Source of the DNA: Ignavibacteria bacterium
GTDB lineage: Bacteria > Bacteroidota > Ignavibacteria > Tepidaquicellales > Tepidaquicellaceae
Assembly (NCBI GenBank): GCA_016716125.1
Contig: JADJWZ010000036.1
Coordinates: forward strand, 324,708 to 388,707
Direction: 5' to 3'
Length of the DNA stretch: 64,000 nucleotides
The position numbers and the translations under genes were made by a program. Below the pieces are notes generated by a model. It was not told the origin of the DNA. It ran no database searches and was given only the letters and a program-made list of their open reading frames with translations. Of the stretch, positions 18,408 to 26,974 are shown piece after piece. Each line of letters starts with the position of its first letter. Within the stretch, counting starts at the first letter, position 1.

Positions 18408-19051
18408 ACATACTGAAGAATTTCCTCTTCGGAAAATTTTTTTAAAATGATTTCTTTTAATTTATTCTTTGCGCGGAAAATTCTGTTCTTAACAGTACCG
18501 AGCGGGAGCCTGAGTATTTCGGCAATTTCGTCATGAGAAAGATCATTAATATAGAACATTGTTAAAATGACTGAATACTGTTCCGGTATAGAATTAATAT
18601 AATCACTTATGATCTGTTTTATTTCAGATTCAGAAATTTTACTTTCTGTACTCAGATCATATTTATCATCAAATTCGTTTTTCTCAATTTTCGCATCATA
18701 ATACTTTCGTAACAGATCGTCACCTTCTTCGAAACTTGATCCTTCGACATCAATAGAAACGATACTGAATCTGCGTGATTTAAGTTTTTTGTAATTGTCC
18801 ACTGCCGTATTATAAACTATTGTGTAAAAATATGTTGATAGTTTAGATCTCTCCTCAAACTTACCTGATGTAATGGATCTGAAAAGCTTTAGAAATGATT
18901 CCTGCAGACAATCTTCGGCATCTTCCCTGCTCCTCAAAATTTTCATGGTTAACGATAAAGCCTTGTCCTTTAATTCATCTACAATGATTCTGAATGAAGA
19001 CGTATCTCCTTCGTTAATTTTCTTTATGATCTCAGAATCAGACAGACTCAT
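18404..19051 (-). CDS. ECF RNA polymerase sigma factor
   Basis: 215 residues. Region 2 (SFRIIVDELKDKALSLTMKI, then REDAEDCLQESFLKLFR and STYFYTIVYNTAVDNY) and region 4 (LTMFYINDLSHDEIAEIL, RLPLGTVKNRIFRAKNKLKE) are complete, separated by an acidic linker. It would direct RNA polymerase to stress or envelope promoters under control of the coupled membrane protein downstream. It lies 63 bases after the DUF4097 lipoprotein gene on the same strand, so the four or five genes may form one unit. Confidence 0.92.
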   Translation of the reverse strand: MSLSDSEIIKKINEGDTSSFRIIVDELKDKALSLTMKILRSREDAEDCLQESFLKLFRSITSGKFEERSKLSTYFYTIVYNTAVDNYKKLKSRRFSIVSIDVEGSSFEEGDDLLRKYYDAKIEKNEFDDKYDLSTESKISESEIKQIISDYINSIPEQYSVILTMFYINDLSHDEIAEILRLPLGTVKNRIFRAKNKLKEIILKKFSEEEILQYV

Positions 19052-19114
19052 TTTTATTTAACTTTTAATAATACTGACAAATTGCATAAATCAAACTTGA
19101 AAATCAAATTGTGA

Positions 19115-19912
19115 TTAAATTTCTTTATCACCCGTGAGCAGGATCTTTCCGTTTACTGTTTCTATAATTATTTCAGACTTGTTATCTTCAGTTCCCAGAC
19201 TGCCCCTGAACGATTTCTTATCCTGAATTGTGTCAGTGAATTTCAAATTATCAGTACTGACATTACTGTTCAAAGACTTAGCATTTACACGGGCATTTAT
19301 ATAGTTACTGAGATTTAAAGAAACGCTTCCGTTAATTACTTTAATATTAATTCCTGAAGTGGAATCTATCACTCCTTTAAATGAACCGTTTGTCATTTCG
19401 CATTCCAGAAGACCGGAATAATTATCAAGATCGACGCTGCCGTTGATCTGATCAATTTTCAGATCGTTTGATATATTGTCAGCGGAAATTTTTCCGTTTA
19501 CATTTTCAACAGAAATAGAAATACCTTCGGGTACAGAAATCTCATAATTCACTTTCTGCTTTCTGTCGAAATTAAAATTAAAGCCGTCGTCTCTTCCTTT
19601 ATTATTTATAATAGATTCAATATTTATTTCATTACCTGACGAATCAATTTCAATAGTAATTTCATCAAACGGCGTATTGAGATATTTTTTCTTCACCTTT
19701 ATTTCTTTTTCCGCAACGATTTTTACGATACCGGAATCAGAAGACCTTACAAAAGTGATATTGCCGTTTATATTTTCAATCAATATTATTTTCTTCCCTT
19801 CGGCGGAAACACGATGTATTTCTTTATCAGACTTTATATATTTTTTTGAAAGCAGACCGCATCCGTTCATCATGAATGCGAATACAGCAATAAAGATAAT
19901 TGATAATTTCAT
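19115..19912 (-). CDS. DUF4097-family lipoprotein
   Basis: 265 residues with a lipoprotein signal (FAFMMNGC, lipidated Cys at about residue 18) and a right-handed, beta-rich body of repeating short strands with the recurring phrase NGNI/VNGKIS (ENINGNITFV, ENVNGKISAD, DQINGSVDLD, ETVNGKILLT). This is the DUF4097 beta-helix pattern, common next to ECF sigma genes and predicted at the outer face of the envelope. The function of the family is not known. Confidence 0.82.
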   Translation of the reverse strand: MKLSIIFIAVFAFMMNGCGLLSKKYIKSDKEIHRVSAEGKKIILIENINGNITFVRSSDSGIVKIVAEKEIKVKKKYLNTPFDEITIEIDSSGNEINIESIINNKGRDDGFNFNFDRKQKVNYEISVPEGISISVENVNGKISADNISNDLKIDQINGSVDLDNYSGLLECEMTNGSFKGVIDSTSGINIKVINGSVSLNLSNYINARVNAKSLNSNVSTDNLKFTDTIQDKKSFRGSLGTEDNKSEIIIETVNGKILLTGDKEI

Positions 19913-19940
19913 AATGATAATTTTTCTTCTAATTTAAAAA

Positions 19941-20324
19941 TCACTGATTTACTGAGGATTCACTTTTTGTTTTAGAACTTACTACAAGAAAGTAGATCAG
20001 GAATCCCAGACCTATAAAGGTTACAATAATTCCCATCATAACTCCTTCTTCTACATCATATATACTTTCGGCTACATTTGCTAGAAAGATACCGATCCCG
20101 AAGAAAAGAAGGATCAGACCGAACTTCAGAGAGCTGTATGGATTTTTCGGCTTTGTGTTATCGGTAAAATAAGCTTTTACTTCTTCAGGCGACAAACCTT
20201 TTTCAATCAGTCTCATTTTTTCCCTGTGCTTTGTATATATCCACCAGAATAAAATGATTCCCGGAATTCCGAAAGTAAAAATGATCGCTACTACCGGGAT
20301 GAATTCTTCTACTACACCATGCAT
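19941..20324 (-). CDS. DUF6249-like membrane protein
   Basis: 127 residues with an N-terminal membrane helix (FIPVVAIIFTFGIPGIILFW), a cytoplasmic linker holding EKMRLIEKGLSPEEV, a motif typical of DUF6249 proteins, and two more helices (LKFGLILLFFGIGIFLA and MMGIIVTFIGLGFLIYFLVV). These proteins are usually found beside ECF sigma and DUF4097 genes in Bacteroidota, as here. A ribosome binding site (AAAGGAGAT) precedes the ATG. Function unknown; a role in envelope stress signalling is inferred from context only. Confidence 0.75.
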   Translation of the reverse strand: MHGVVEEFIPVVAIIFTFGIPGIILFWWIYTKHREKMRLIEKGLSPEEVKAYFTDNTKPKNPYSSLKFGLILLFFGIGIFLANVAESIYDVEEGVMMGIIVTFIGLGFLIYFLVVSSKTKSESSVNQ

Positions 20325-20364
20325 TTTAAATATCTCCTTTCCGCTTTTTCAGCGAATTTTAATT

Positions 20365-20448
20365 TTAATTATTTGAATATTTTGATTTCACCAAAGACAT
20401 TACAAACAATATCAGAAAGGTGATCAGGATAATAACGGCTTCAGTCAT
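20365..20448 (-). CDS. 27-residue single-helix membrane peptide
   Basis: A short frame beginning MTEAVIILITFLILFVMS and ending KSKYSNN: one hydrophobic helix with a positively charged tail. It lies 40 bases upstream of the DUF6249 gene on the same strand. There is no strong ribosome binding site, but many genes in this window lack one. The strongly hydrophobic composition and position suggest a real small membrane protein of the sigma-factor unit. Confidence 0.45.
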   Translation of the reverse strand: MTEAVIILITFLILFVMSLVKSKYSNN

Positions 20449-20517
20449 TTTAATGTATTTAATAATTCTAATGGTTATGACTTTTAATATTCCTAAAGGT
20501 TTCAATTTTAAATAAAA

Positions 20518-20545
20518 AAAACCCGGTCTCAATGAGCCGGGTTTT
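20518..20545 (-). terminator. Terminator of the lysine aminomutase operon
   Basis: AAAACCCGG (20518-20526) pairs with CCGGGTTTT (20537-20545) over a 10-base loop; on the minus strand a run of T follows. It lies 22 bases after the stop of the aminomutase gene and also sits in front of the DUF6249 unit. Confidence 0.85.
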
Positions 20546-20566
20546 GGAATGAATTTTCACCTACAA

Positions 20567-21724
20567 TCAGGAATTATTCAGAACCGGTATATTAATTTTT
20601 CTGATCTTATCTTTTTTATTGACGGTTCTCCTGCGGATTTTTTTCCGGCGCATAAACAGGTCTGCATTATTTGAATTAGAATCCCCGTTAATTTCAGGAT
20701 ACTCATAGATATTATATTTAAAATTTCTCAGAACAATTTTCTCATCATCTCTGGAGATCACATAATCCGGCAGCAATGGAATTTTTCCCCCGCCTCCCGG
20801 AGCATCTACAACAAAATGCGGAACTGCAAGTCCGGAAATATGACCTCTTAATTTATCCATAATTTCAAGACCGACTTTAAGCGGAGTTCTGAAATGGTTT
20901 GCTCCTTTGGTAAGATCCGCCTGATAAATATAATAAGGTCTGACTCTCATTGCAAGTAAACCTTTCATAAGATCTTTCATAACATCTGCATTATCATTTA
21001 CACCTTTCATCAAAACACACTGATTTCCGACAGGGATACCTGCATCTGCAAGCATCGCGCAAGCTCTTTTGCTTTCATCGGTTAATTCCCATGGATGATT
21101 AAAATGTGTATTAACATAAATCGGATGATATTTTCTGAGCATTTCACAAAGCTGAGGAGTAATCCTGTGCGGAAGAACGCACGGCATTTTTGTACCAAGG
21201 CGGATTATCTGAATATGTTTTATTTGTCTCAGTCTGAAAATTATTTTTTCAAGCATATTATCAGTAAGCATAAGCGGATCACCTCCGGATAAAATTACAT
21301 CATTTATCTCCGGATGTGATTCGAGATATTGAAATGCAGACTCAAGAGTTCTCATTGAAATTTTACTCTGATCGCCGACCTTTCTTTTCCTGGTACAGAA
21401 TCTGCAGTAAAGTCCGCACTGTGAAGTTACCAAAAACAAAGCTCTGTCAGGATATCTGTGAGTGATATTGGGAACAGGACTCATGTCGTCTTCATTAAGC
21501 GGGTCTTCCTGAGAATCAATATCTTCTAGCTCCGCTATATCGGGCACACACTGAAGCCAAATCGGATCGCCAGGATATCTGATTAGCGATAGGTAATACG
21601 GATTGATCCTCGCCTGAAAAAATTCATCGAGCTTTTCCGCTGTTTCTCTTTCTATGCTGAATTTCTCAACAAGATGATCTACAGAGCTGACGCTGTTTCT
21701 GATCATTTCCTGCCAGAGTTCCAT
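20567..21724 (-). CDS. kamA: Lysine 2,3-aminomutase (KamA-family radical SAM)
   Basis: 385 residues. The radical SAM cluster motif is Cys103-x3-Cys107-x2-Cys110 (CGLYCRFC). Other family segments are VILSGGDPLM, THFNHPWELT (substrate region), GVPHF-like GLAVPHFVVDAPGGGGK, and the PLP-binding lysine expected in the latter glycine-rich loop. It converts L-lysine to beta-lysine using SAM, PLP and an iron-sulfur cluster. A basic tail (RRKKIRRRTVNKKDK) is unusual. Downstream is a terminator; upstream on the same strand are a GNAT acetyltransferase and two ATP-grasp ligases. N-acetyl-beta-lysine (an osmolyte) or a beta-lysine peptide are possible products. An EF-P-modifying EpmB role is less likely because no EpmA-type gene is nearby. 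Confidence 0.85.
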   Translation of the reverse strand: MELWQEMIRNSVSSVDHLVEKFSIERETAEKLDEFFQARINPYYLSLIRYPGDPIWLQCVPDIAELEDIDSQEDPLNEDDMSPVPNITHRYPDRALFLVTSQCGLYCRFCTRKRKVGDQSKISMRTLESAFQYLESHPEINDVILSGGDPLMLTDNMLEKIIFRLRQIKHIQIIRLGTKMPCVLPHRITPQLCEMLRKYHPIYVNTHFNHPWELTDESKRACAMLADAGIPVGNQCVLMKGVNDNADVMKDLMKGLLAMRVRPYYIYQADLTKGANHFRTPLKVGLEIMDKLRGHISGLAVPHFVVDAPGGGGKIPLLPDYVISRDDEKIVLRNFKYNIYEYPEINGDSNSNNADLFMRRKKIRRRTVNKKDKIRKINIPVLNNS

Positions 21725-21811
21725 TATATCTCCTTTTTAGTTATTTAAAATTTTATGCCGTAAAAAAATTAGCATAAATTAACATCTGTTTTAAAAATCT
21801 ATTGTCAGCTT

Positions 21812-21833
21812 AGATCAGATAAATATCTGATCT
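21812..21833 (-). other. Perfect hairpin between GNAT and kamA
   Basis: AGATCAGATA (21812-21821) pairs with TATCTGATCT (21824-21833) just after the GNAT stop codon. There is no T run directly after it, so an intercistronic processing or attenuation structure is as likely as a terminator. Confidence 0.45.
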
Positions 21834-21838
21834 CAAAA

Positions 21839-22306
21839 TTATTTCAGATACTTCCCGTAAACTATCAGATCGTCTCCGGGTTTATAAAAATCCTTTATAT
21901 TAACGAGTAACTTATAATTATTTTTTTCATAGAATCTTCTTTCCTTTTCATAAGATTCTTTACCGCTGGTTTCAATCAGCACAAGTCTTCCGTTTTTATT
22001 TTTTATATGACTCTCTATAAAATTTATCAATCCGCTTCCGACTCCGGAAGACTGAACAGAAGGATTGACAGCAATCCAGTACAGGTCATATGTTCCTTCC
22101 GTAAGAGGTCTTGGTCCGATGCAAACATAACCTCTGATATTGATTTCTTCATCAACAAAAATTTCATAGTCATTCTGACCGGGGTTATTTAAATATACAT
22201 CTATAAGTTCAACCGCTATGTTAATTTCTTCATCAGAAAAATTACGTGTATCTTTAAGAATGCAAATGATCTTTTCCCTGTCATCCTGTATCAGAGTTCT
22301 GATCAT
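21839..22306 (-). CDS. GNAT-family N-acetyltransferase
   Basis: 155 residues with the GNAT core: the acetyl-CoA segment VNPSVQSSGVGSGLINFIES (residues about 83-102), YWIAV before it, and RRFYEKNNYKLL near the end (motif B). It is shorter than the beta-lysine acetyltransferase AblB (about 270 residues), so it is not a plain AblB, yet it lies next to kamA on the same strand. Acetylation of a beta-lysine product or of another amine is a reasonable but unproven guess. Confidence 0.8.
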   Translation of the reverse strand: MIRTLIQDDREKIICILKDTRNFSDEEINIAVELIDVYLNNPGQNDYEIFVDEEINIRGYVCIGPRPLTEGTYDLYWIAVNPSVQSSGVGSGLINFIESHIKNKNGRLVLIETSGKESYEKERRFYEKNNYKLLVNIKDFYKPGDDLIVYGKYLK

Positions 22307-22385
22307 ATTTAATAATTAATGCTTTTATATTCACATTCCGGATTTCTGAATTTCTGCTTAACCGTATCCGCATATAAATTCTGCG

Positions 22386-22427
22386 GCAGCATTACTCTAT
22401 GCTGCATGACGGAATACAATTCCGTCA
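22386..22427 (-). other. Double hairpin after the first ATP-grasp gene
   Basis: TGACGGAAT (22407-22415) pairs with ATTCCGTCA (22419-22427), overlapping the stop codon of the ATP-grasp gene, and GCAGCAT (22386-22392) pairs with ATGCTGC (22399-22405). Neither has a T tract. They may limit read-through or stabilise the upstream message. Confidence 0.4.
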
Positions 22428-23510
22428 TACTCCCCACCTCTCGCACGCAAACCCTATTATCCTCTGTATCAGCTCCTCATAACTCCACCCATATGCCTTC
22501 CCGCTCCGCGTAAATCCCGTATCCTCATCAGCATCCGACGCTATATCCGGATTCGGATTCATCTCAAGTACATATGGCACATTATCCTTTACACGAAAAT
22601 CTACCCTCGCATAATCAGACGCGCCGATTATTCTGTATACTTTTTTAGCAGTTTCCTTTATTCTTTCCTCAAGCTCCGGTGAAATATTCTTAGCCGGACA
22701 CACTGCTTTTGTCCCTGCAAACTCTACTGTTTTGTACATCCACTTGCTGTTATAACTTACTATCTTCTGATAATCATCCGGCATATCGCTGAAGTCAATT
22801 TCCGATATCGGAAAAACTATCAGATCACTTTCATCTTTTTTTACATTTCCAACGACGCTTACGTTTATCTCCCTGCCGTCTATATATTGCTCCACAAGAG
22901 CCGGCTGTTTATGTTCATCAAGTATATATTCTATTCTCTCCTTCAGCTCTTCGTCATTATAGACTACTGACTTATTTTCTATTCCAATGCTAGCGTCTTC
23001 TCTCGACGGTTTTACTATCAGAGGAAATTTATCCTTCAGTTTCGAGTATCCGTTATTTCTGAACTCGCCTGAATTTGCGCACACATAATGCGGCGCTGTC
23101 GGTATTTCATAGTAATTCAGAATTTCCTTAACGCGCCATTTATTCAGCGCAAGACCAAGCGTAAGCGCTCTTGATCCTGTATATGGAATTTTTAGAATTT
23201 CAAACAAAGCCGCTATATTCATTTCCTGTGTCGGATCACCGTCGAGTGATTCACACAGATTGAAAATCATATCAGGTCTGTCATCCCTGAGCTCATCAAT
23301 TAATTTATACACATCAAGCGCAACTGCAGTGATCTTCGTTTCATGTCCTGTCGGAATGAGCGCACGCTGAACAGATTTAAGTTCATCGAGAACGCCGTAT
23401 TCGCTCATATCAATTGGTTCATCAATTTTTTCAATATCGGTTACGCCGTCATCATAAATTCTTCCGGTCGAATACTGAGTCGGATCGTTATATATTATAT
23501 TAATTTTCAT
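22425..23510 (-). CDS. D-Ala-D-Ala ligase-like ATP-grasp protein (paralog 1)
   Basis: 361 residues with Ddl-type ATP-grasp signatures: NLCESLDGDPTQEMNIAALFE (residues about 80-100; Ddl has EG), IPYTGSRALTLGLALNK, FPLIVKPSREDASIGI for ATP binding, LVEQYIDGREINVSVVG, YARVDFRVKDNVPYVLEMNPNPD for Mg binding. It should form an amide bond between two amino-acid-like substrates. It is unlikely to be the housekeeping Ddl since it pairs with a second copy and with kamA. The gene lies 7 bases downstream of its paralog. Confidence 0.82.
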   Translation of the reverse strand: MKINIIYNDPTQYSTGRIYDDGVTDIEKIDEPIDMSEYGVLDELKSVQRALIPTGHETKITAVALDVYKLIDELRDDRPDMIFNLCESLDGDPTQEMNIAALFEILKIPYTGSRALTLGLALNKWRVKEILNYYEIPTAPHYVCANSGEFRNNGYSKLKDKFPLIVKPSREDASIGIENKSVVYNDEELKERIEYILDEHKQPALVEQYIDGREINVSVVGNVKKDESDLIVFPISEIDFSDMPDDYQKIVSYNSKWMYKTVEFAGTKAVCPAKNISPELEERIKETAKKVYRIIGASDYARVDFRVKDNVPYVLEMNPNPDIASDADEDTGFTRSGKAYGWSYEELIQRIIGFACERWGV

Positions 23511-23517
23511 TATCAGA

Positions 23518-24627
23518 TTATTTATTAGATACGTTTCTGATTCTTTTCAATGCCGCTCCGAGAACTGCATTGATCATTGTATCATAATCCATCCCGACTT
23601 CTCTGGCTGCTTTCGGATAACATGAATTATCAGCAGGATCTGGCAGTATACCCGGCAGAGGATTGATCTCTACTATATTCGGATTCCCTTCTTTGTCAAG
23701 CCGGACATCTATCCGCGCCCAGTCTCTGAGTCTTAACACATTAAACGCCGCTTTACAGATCGACTCGATCCGGCTGTATAATTTTTCATCAATTTCCGCC
23801 GGGCATCTGAATATATCAAGTTTACTTTCTCTTGTGTCAAAAAACCATTTTACTTCATAGGAATAAATTTTATTGAAACCTTCAGGGACGGAGTCAAGAT
23901 TAATTTCTACAACCGGCAGAACTTTCACATCATCTCCGTTTCCGAGCATAGCGACAGTAAATTCTTTTCCTTCAAGAAAATCTTCCACAAGCGACGGCTG
24001 ATCATAGCATTCCTTAATTCTTAATATTTCATTTCTAAGTTCTGCGCAGTTTCTTACAACTGATGAATTGAATATACCTTTTGATGAACCTTCATGCAGC
24101 GGTTTTATAAATTTCGGAAATGATAAATCTTTTTCTGTTTTATGAATTGCGTCAGTAATAAAAAAATTTGCATTAGGAATATTATAATAGGATAAAATTT
24201 CTTTGCATCGCGACTTGTCATGACAAATTCCGTTTGTAACCGAATCACTTCCTGTAAAAGGAATATCCAGCATCTCAAGCATTGACGGTATTTGTGATTC
24301 TCTTGATGAACCGTTTAAACCTTCCGCTACATTAAAAACGAATTCCGGATTTATTGCTTTGAATTTTTCGAAAGCATCACAGTCCGCCTCAATAAGCGTG
24401 ACATCGTGTCCGCCCGCTTCCAGTGCCGACTTCACAGCCGTTATGGTTTCTTCCGAATCCCATTCAGCGTATGTATCGTCAAGTCTTTCAGGATAATTGT
24501 TGATTAGATTTTCGCTGAGATATTTTCTGAAGTCAGTTTTGGGTGATGAGTATTTTATGGAATCTTCAGAATCGGATAGAATACTTTCGTTTTCTTTTTT
24601 AATATTGAATGCTAATGCTATTCTCAA
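23518..24627 (-). CDS. D-Ala-D-Ala ligase-like ATP-grasp protein (paralog 2)
   Basis: 369 residues, same architecture as its neighbour: VFNVAEGLNGSSRESQIPSM, IPFTGSDSVTNGICHDKSRC, FPKFIKPLHEGSSKGI, LVEDFLEGKEFTVAMLG, WARIDVRLDKEGNPNIVEIN and NPLPGILPD. The N-terminal about 60 residues (INNYPERLDDTYAEWDS region) are extra. It is the first gene of the operon that ends with kamA. Two divergent Ddl-like ligases in tandem suggest two successive ligations or a heteromeric enzyme acting on a non-peptidoglycan substrate such as beta-lysine. Confidence 0.82.
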   Translation of the reverse strand: MRIALAFNIKKENESILSDSEDSIKYSSPKTDFRKYLSENLINNYPERLDDTYAEWDSEETITAVKSALEAGGHDVTLIEADCDAFEKFKAINPEFVFNVAEGLNGSSRESQIPSMLEMLDIPFTGSDSVTNGICHDKSRCKEILSYYNIPNANFFITDAIHKTEKDLSFPKFIKPLHEGSSKGIFNSSVVRNCAELRNEILRIKECYDQPSLVEDFLEGKEFTVAMLGNGDDVKVLPVVEINLDSVPEGFNKIYSYEVKWFFDTRESKLDIFRCPAEIDEKLYSRIESICKAAFNVLRLRDWARIDVRLDKEGNPNIVEINPLPGILPDPADNSCYPKAAREVGMDYDTMINAVLGAALKRIRNVSNK

Positions 24628-24749
24628 AAAATATTTATTTGATTAAAAATAATTTTTGCAAATATAACATTATTGTTGTTATTGTCAATAAGTCAGCAAT
24701 AAGCAGTGTTATAAAATCAAAGATGAAAAAAAAATTGAATAAAAAAAAA

Positions 24750-24773
24750 ACTCCGTAAAATAATTTACGGAGT
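24750..24773 (-). terminator. Terminator after the HdeD-like gene
   Basis: ACTCCGTAAA (24750-24759) pairs with TTTACGGAGT (24764-24773) over a 4-base loop; on the minus strand ten T follow. It lies just past the stop of the 24798 gene. Confidence 0.88.
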
Positions 24774-24797
24774 ATAAAATAAATTTTATAACAGATA

Positions 24798-25325
24798 CTA
24801 ATTTTTTAAACCTTTTACTTTGAACGAAAGTATTATCATTATTAAACCGGACAGTATTGCGTAAAATCCAAATACAATTACGAGAGCTTCAGCTCCTGCA
24901 AGCACATTGGCAAAGATCAGAATGCCGAAAACTACGGTAATGATTCCGTTCAGTATTGCGAGCCATTCGTTCTGTATCACCTTACGCATTTTTATTGCAG
25001 AGATGATCATGAATATCCCGGCAAACAACGCCCAGAATGCAATAAAATACAATGTAAATGTTACTACAAATTCAGGCATAATTATGAACAGCAGACCAAT
25101 AAAAATATAAAACAATCCTTCGAGTTTTCCCGCGCCTTCTTTGGATTTTGATCTGACATCTTCTATTATTACAAATATTCCGCTGAGTATTGCAATGAAT
25201 CCGAAATAAAAAAGTATTGTAGCTAAAACCATTCCGGGTGTGCTGACAGCCAGTATACCGAAGATCAGCAGAAGTATTCCCCTTAAGAGAAATACCCACC
25301 ATTTCTTTTGTATAGTTTCGAGCAT
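24798..25325 (-). CDS. HdeD-family (DUF308) membrane protein
   Basis: 175 residues with six hydrophobic helices in three repeated pairs (WWVFLLRGILLLIFGILAVS, LEGLFYIFIGLLFIIMPEFV, EWLAILNGIITVVFGILIFA). The repeated R/NGi..li.Gi pattern is that of DUF308, the family of the acid-resistance membrane protein HdeD. The biochemical role is unknown. It stands alone with its own terminator. Confidence 0.88.
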   Translation of the reverse strand: MLETIQKKWWVFLLRGILLLIFGILAVSTPGMVLATILFYFGFIAILSGIFVIIEDVRSKSKEGAGKLEGLFYIFIGLLFIIMPEFVVTFTLYFIAFWALFAGIFMIISAIKMRKVIQNEWLAILNGIITVVFGILIFANVLAGAEALVIVFGFYAILSGLIMIILSFKVKGLKN

Positions 25326-25355
25326 AATGTTTTTTTAATTATGAAATATTGTGAG

Positions 25356-26552
25356 TTAAATTTTTATTGCCTGTCTGGTTATGATAATCAGAATTAGTAT
25401 GAAAGGAATAAGCAAAAATAAAATTGAGTATTTGAATTCATATGATTCCTCTTCAGAAATGTCTTCCGTTTGAGATTTAACTACGCAATAATATCTGTCA
25501 GGAAAAGCTGCCGTTAAATCTTTCATTTCATTTGTGATATCTTTAAGAAAGTCAACTGAACTGTATGATCTTTCTATAAGCTCTCTGTTTTTGTCATAAC
25601 TGTATTCTTTAAGATGATCATTTATTTTTCCTTCCCTTCCGTCATTAATGTCTGACATCATCACAGGTAAATTACAGTCGAAATTCAGAGATTTAAAATC
25701 AATAATTTTTATATCTCTGTTCATTAGTGTCCTGTAAAATATTTCCATATTCTTAATGTCATACACAATGCTCCATTTCGTATGCTCTCCCTGGCTTACT
25801 TCATCAAGAATTTTAAATCCATATTGAACAGCATTTTCATCCGAACCTTTTTTAAAATCCTTCATCATCGAACAGGTCTTAGCAAATCTGTATAAAGAAC
25901 TTTTATCATTTACCATTTCATTTTCACCGCCGAATTCTTTCAGTTGACTTAAATAATCAGCTGAACCTGAATATGTATCGTTTGTAAGAACGGGGTGCGG
26001 AAGCTTTTCTCCATAATGTGTGATCATTTTCCCGTTTAGAAACTCTATAGTTGCAGAATTTCCAAATCTGTCACTGATAAGATAATGAACAGGAACCGCT
26101 CCTTCGGGTATTCTTAAAAATTTATCAGTGTCAATAACTTCTGCGATGGTTTCGCAATTATCTAGCTGATACTGTATCCATTGAAGGATTCCTCCGACAG
26201 TAAACCTGTCGTCACTTTCCGGATACTCTGTCCCTTCAAGCCACATAAGTTCGACGACTAAACCGGATTCATTCATTCCTCCTGTAGGAAACTCCCTTCC
26301 GAACTGGTTAAAGGTTACGCTTCCGTATTTTGAAATCCATTCAACCGGCTTTCCTGTTTTCGCAAATGCTATCTTTACTACGCTTCTTTTATTTACGAAT
26401 ACAATTCCGTAATCTATAAACCAATCGTAATTCCTTCCAAATATATTTTCATCTTCGGTTTTTAAACAGAATGTCGTGCAGGAATACAGCGGAGTATAAT
26501 TTATTGTAAGGGAAAAAAGGACTACAAATAATATTCTGAAAATTTGTCTCAC
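25356..26552 (-). CDS. Ntn linear amide hydrolase (choloylglycine hydrolase/penicillin V acylase family)
   Basis: 398 residues. A signal peptide ends at LYS, exposing Cys25 (CTTFCLK), the expected N-terminal nucleophile of this Ntn-hydrolase family. Further family landmarks are FGRNYDWFIDYGIVFVNKR, PTGGMNESGLVVELMWLEG and VLTNDTYSGSADYL. A C-terminal hydrophobic segment (YSILFLLIPFILILIIITRQ) would anchor it in the membrane, which is not typical of bile salt hydrolases. Likely substrates are acyl-amino acid amides or acyl-homoserine-lactone-like amides. Confidence 0.83.
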   Translation of the reverse strand: MRQIFRILFVVLFSLTINYTPLYSCTTFCLKTEDENIFGRNYDWFIDYGIVFVNKRSVVKIAFAKTGKPVEWISKYGSVTFNQFGREFPTGGMNESGLVVELMWLEGTEYPESDDRFTVGGILQWIQYQLDNCETIAEVIDTDKFLRIPEGAVPVHYLISDRFGNSATIEFLNGKMITHYGEKLPHPVLTNDTYSGSADYLSQLKEFGGENEMVNDKSSLYRFAKTCSMMKDFKKGSDENAVQYGFKILDEVSQGEHTKWSIVYDIKNMEIFYRTLMNRDIKIIDFKSLNFDCNLPVMMSDINDGREGKINDHLKEYSYDKNRELIERSYSSVDFLKDITNEMKDLTAAFPDRYYCVVKSQTEDISEEESYEFKYSILFLLIPFILILIIITRQAIKI

Positions 26553-26575
26553 TTCAATATTAATATTTTATAATT

Positions 26576-26902
26576 TTAATTTTTAAATTCCACCGGCTGA
26601 AATCCCGGAAACATTGACTTAGATTCTTCAATTGATGAAAGTGTTTCGTAACTGCAAACATTTTCAAATCTTTTCCACAGTTCAAGTACATTCGGGTTTT
26701 CATGCGCAAGATCAATCGCTTTCTGTGATTTCCATTCGAATACTTCAAGTATGGATCCATTGCCTGACCTCATAACTACGGAATCCCTTTCTGTAATAAG
26801 TCCTTCCTTTTTTAATACCGGCATATGGTCTTTTATAACTTCAAGTAATTCTTCTTCTTTTCCCTCTTTGGGTTTAAAACATGCGATAACTATAATTCCC
26901 AT
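26576..26902 (-). CDS. ABM-domain (antibiotic biosynthesis monooxygenase-like) protein
   Basis: 108 residues with the dimeric ferredoxin-like pattern IIVIACFKPKEGKEEELLEV at the start and a VFEWKSQKAIDLAHENPNV helix in the second half. This fits small ABM/YgiN-like proteins, which act as monooxygenases or simply as small-molecule binders. No partner gene identifies a substrate. The start at 26902 has only a weak ribosome binding site. Confidence 0.65.
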   Translation of the reverse strand: MGIIVIACFKPKEGKEEELLEVIKDHMPVLKKEGLITERDSVVMRSGNGSILEVFEWKSQKAIDLAHENPNVLELWKRFENVCSYETLSSIEESKSMFPGFQPVEFKN

Positions 26903-26974
26903 TATTATTTTTCTTTAATATTTATTCCTGGTATAAAATTTTTACATTTGCGTTACCATAAAACGGTGAAAGTT

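Noticed and set aside
21725..21838. Lysine riboswitch before kamA
   Set aside because: The 114-base gap holds one simple hairpin and no five-helix junction or lysine-box-like sequence.
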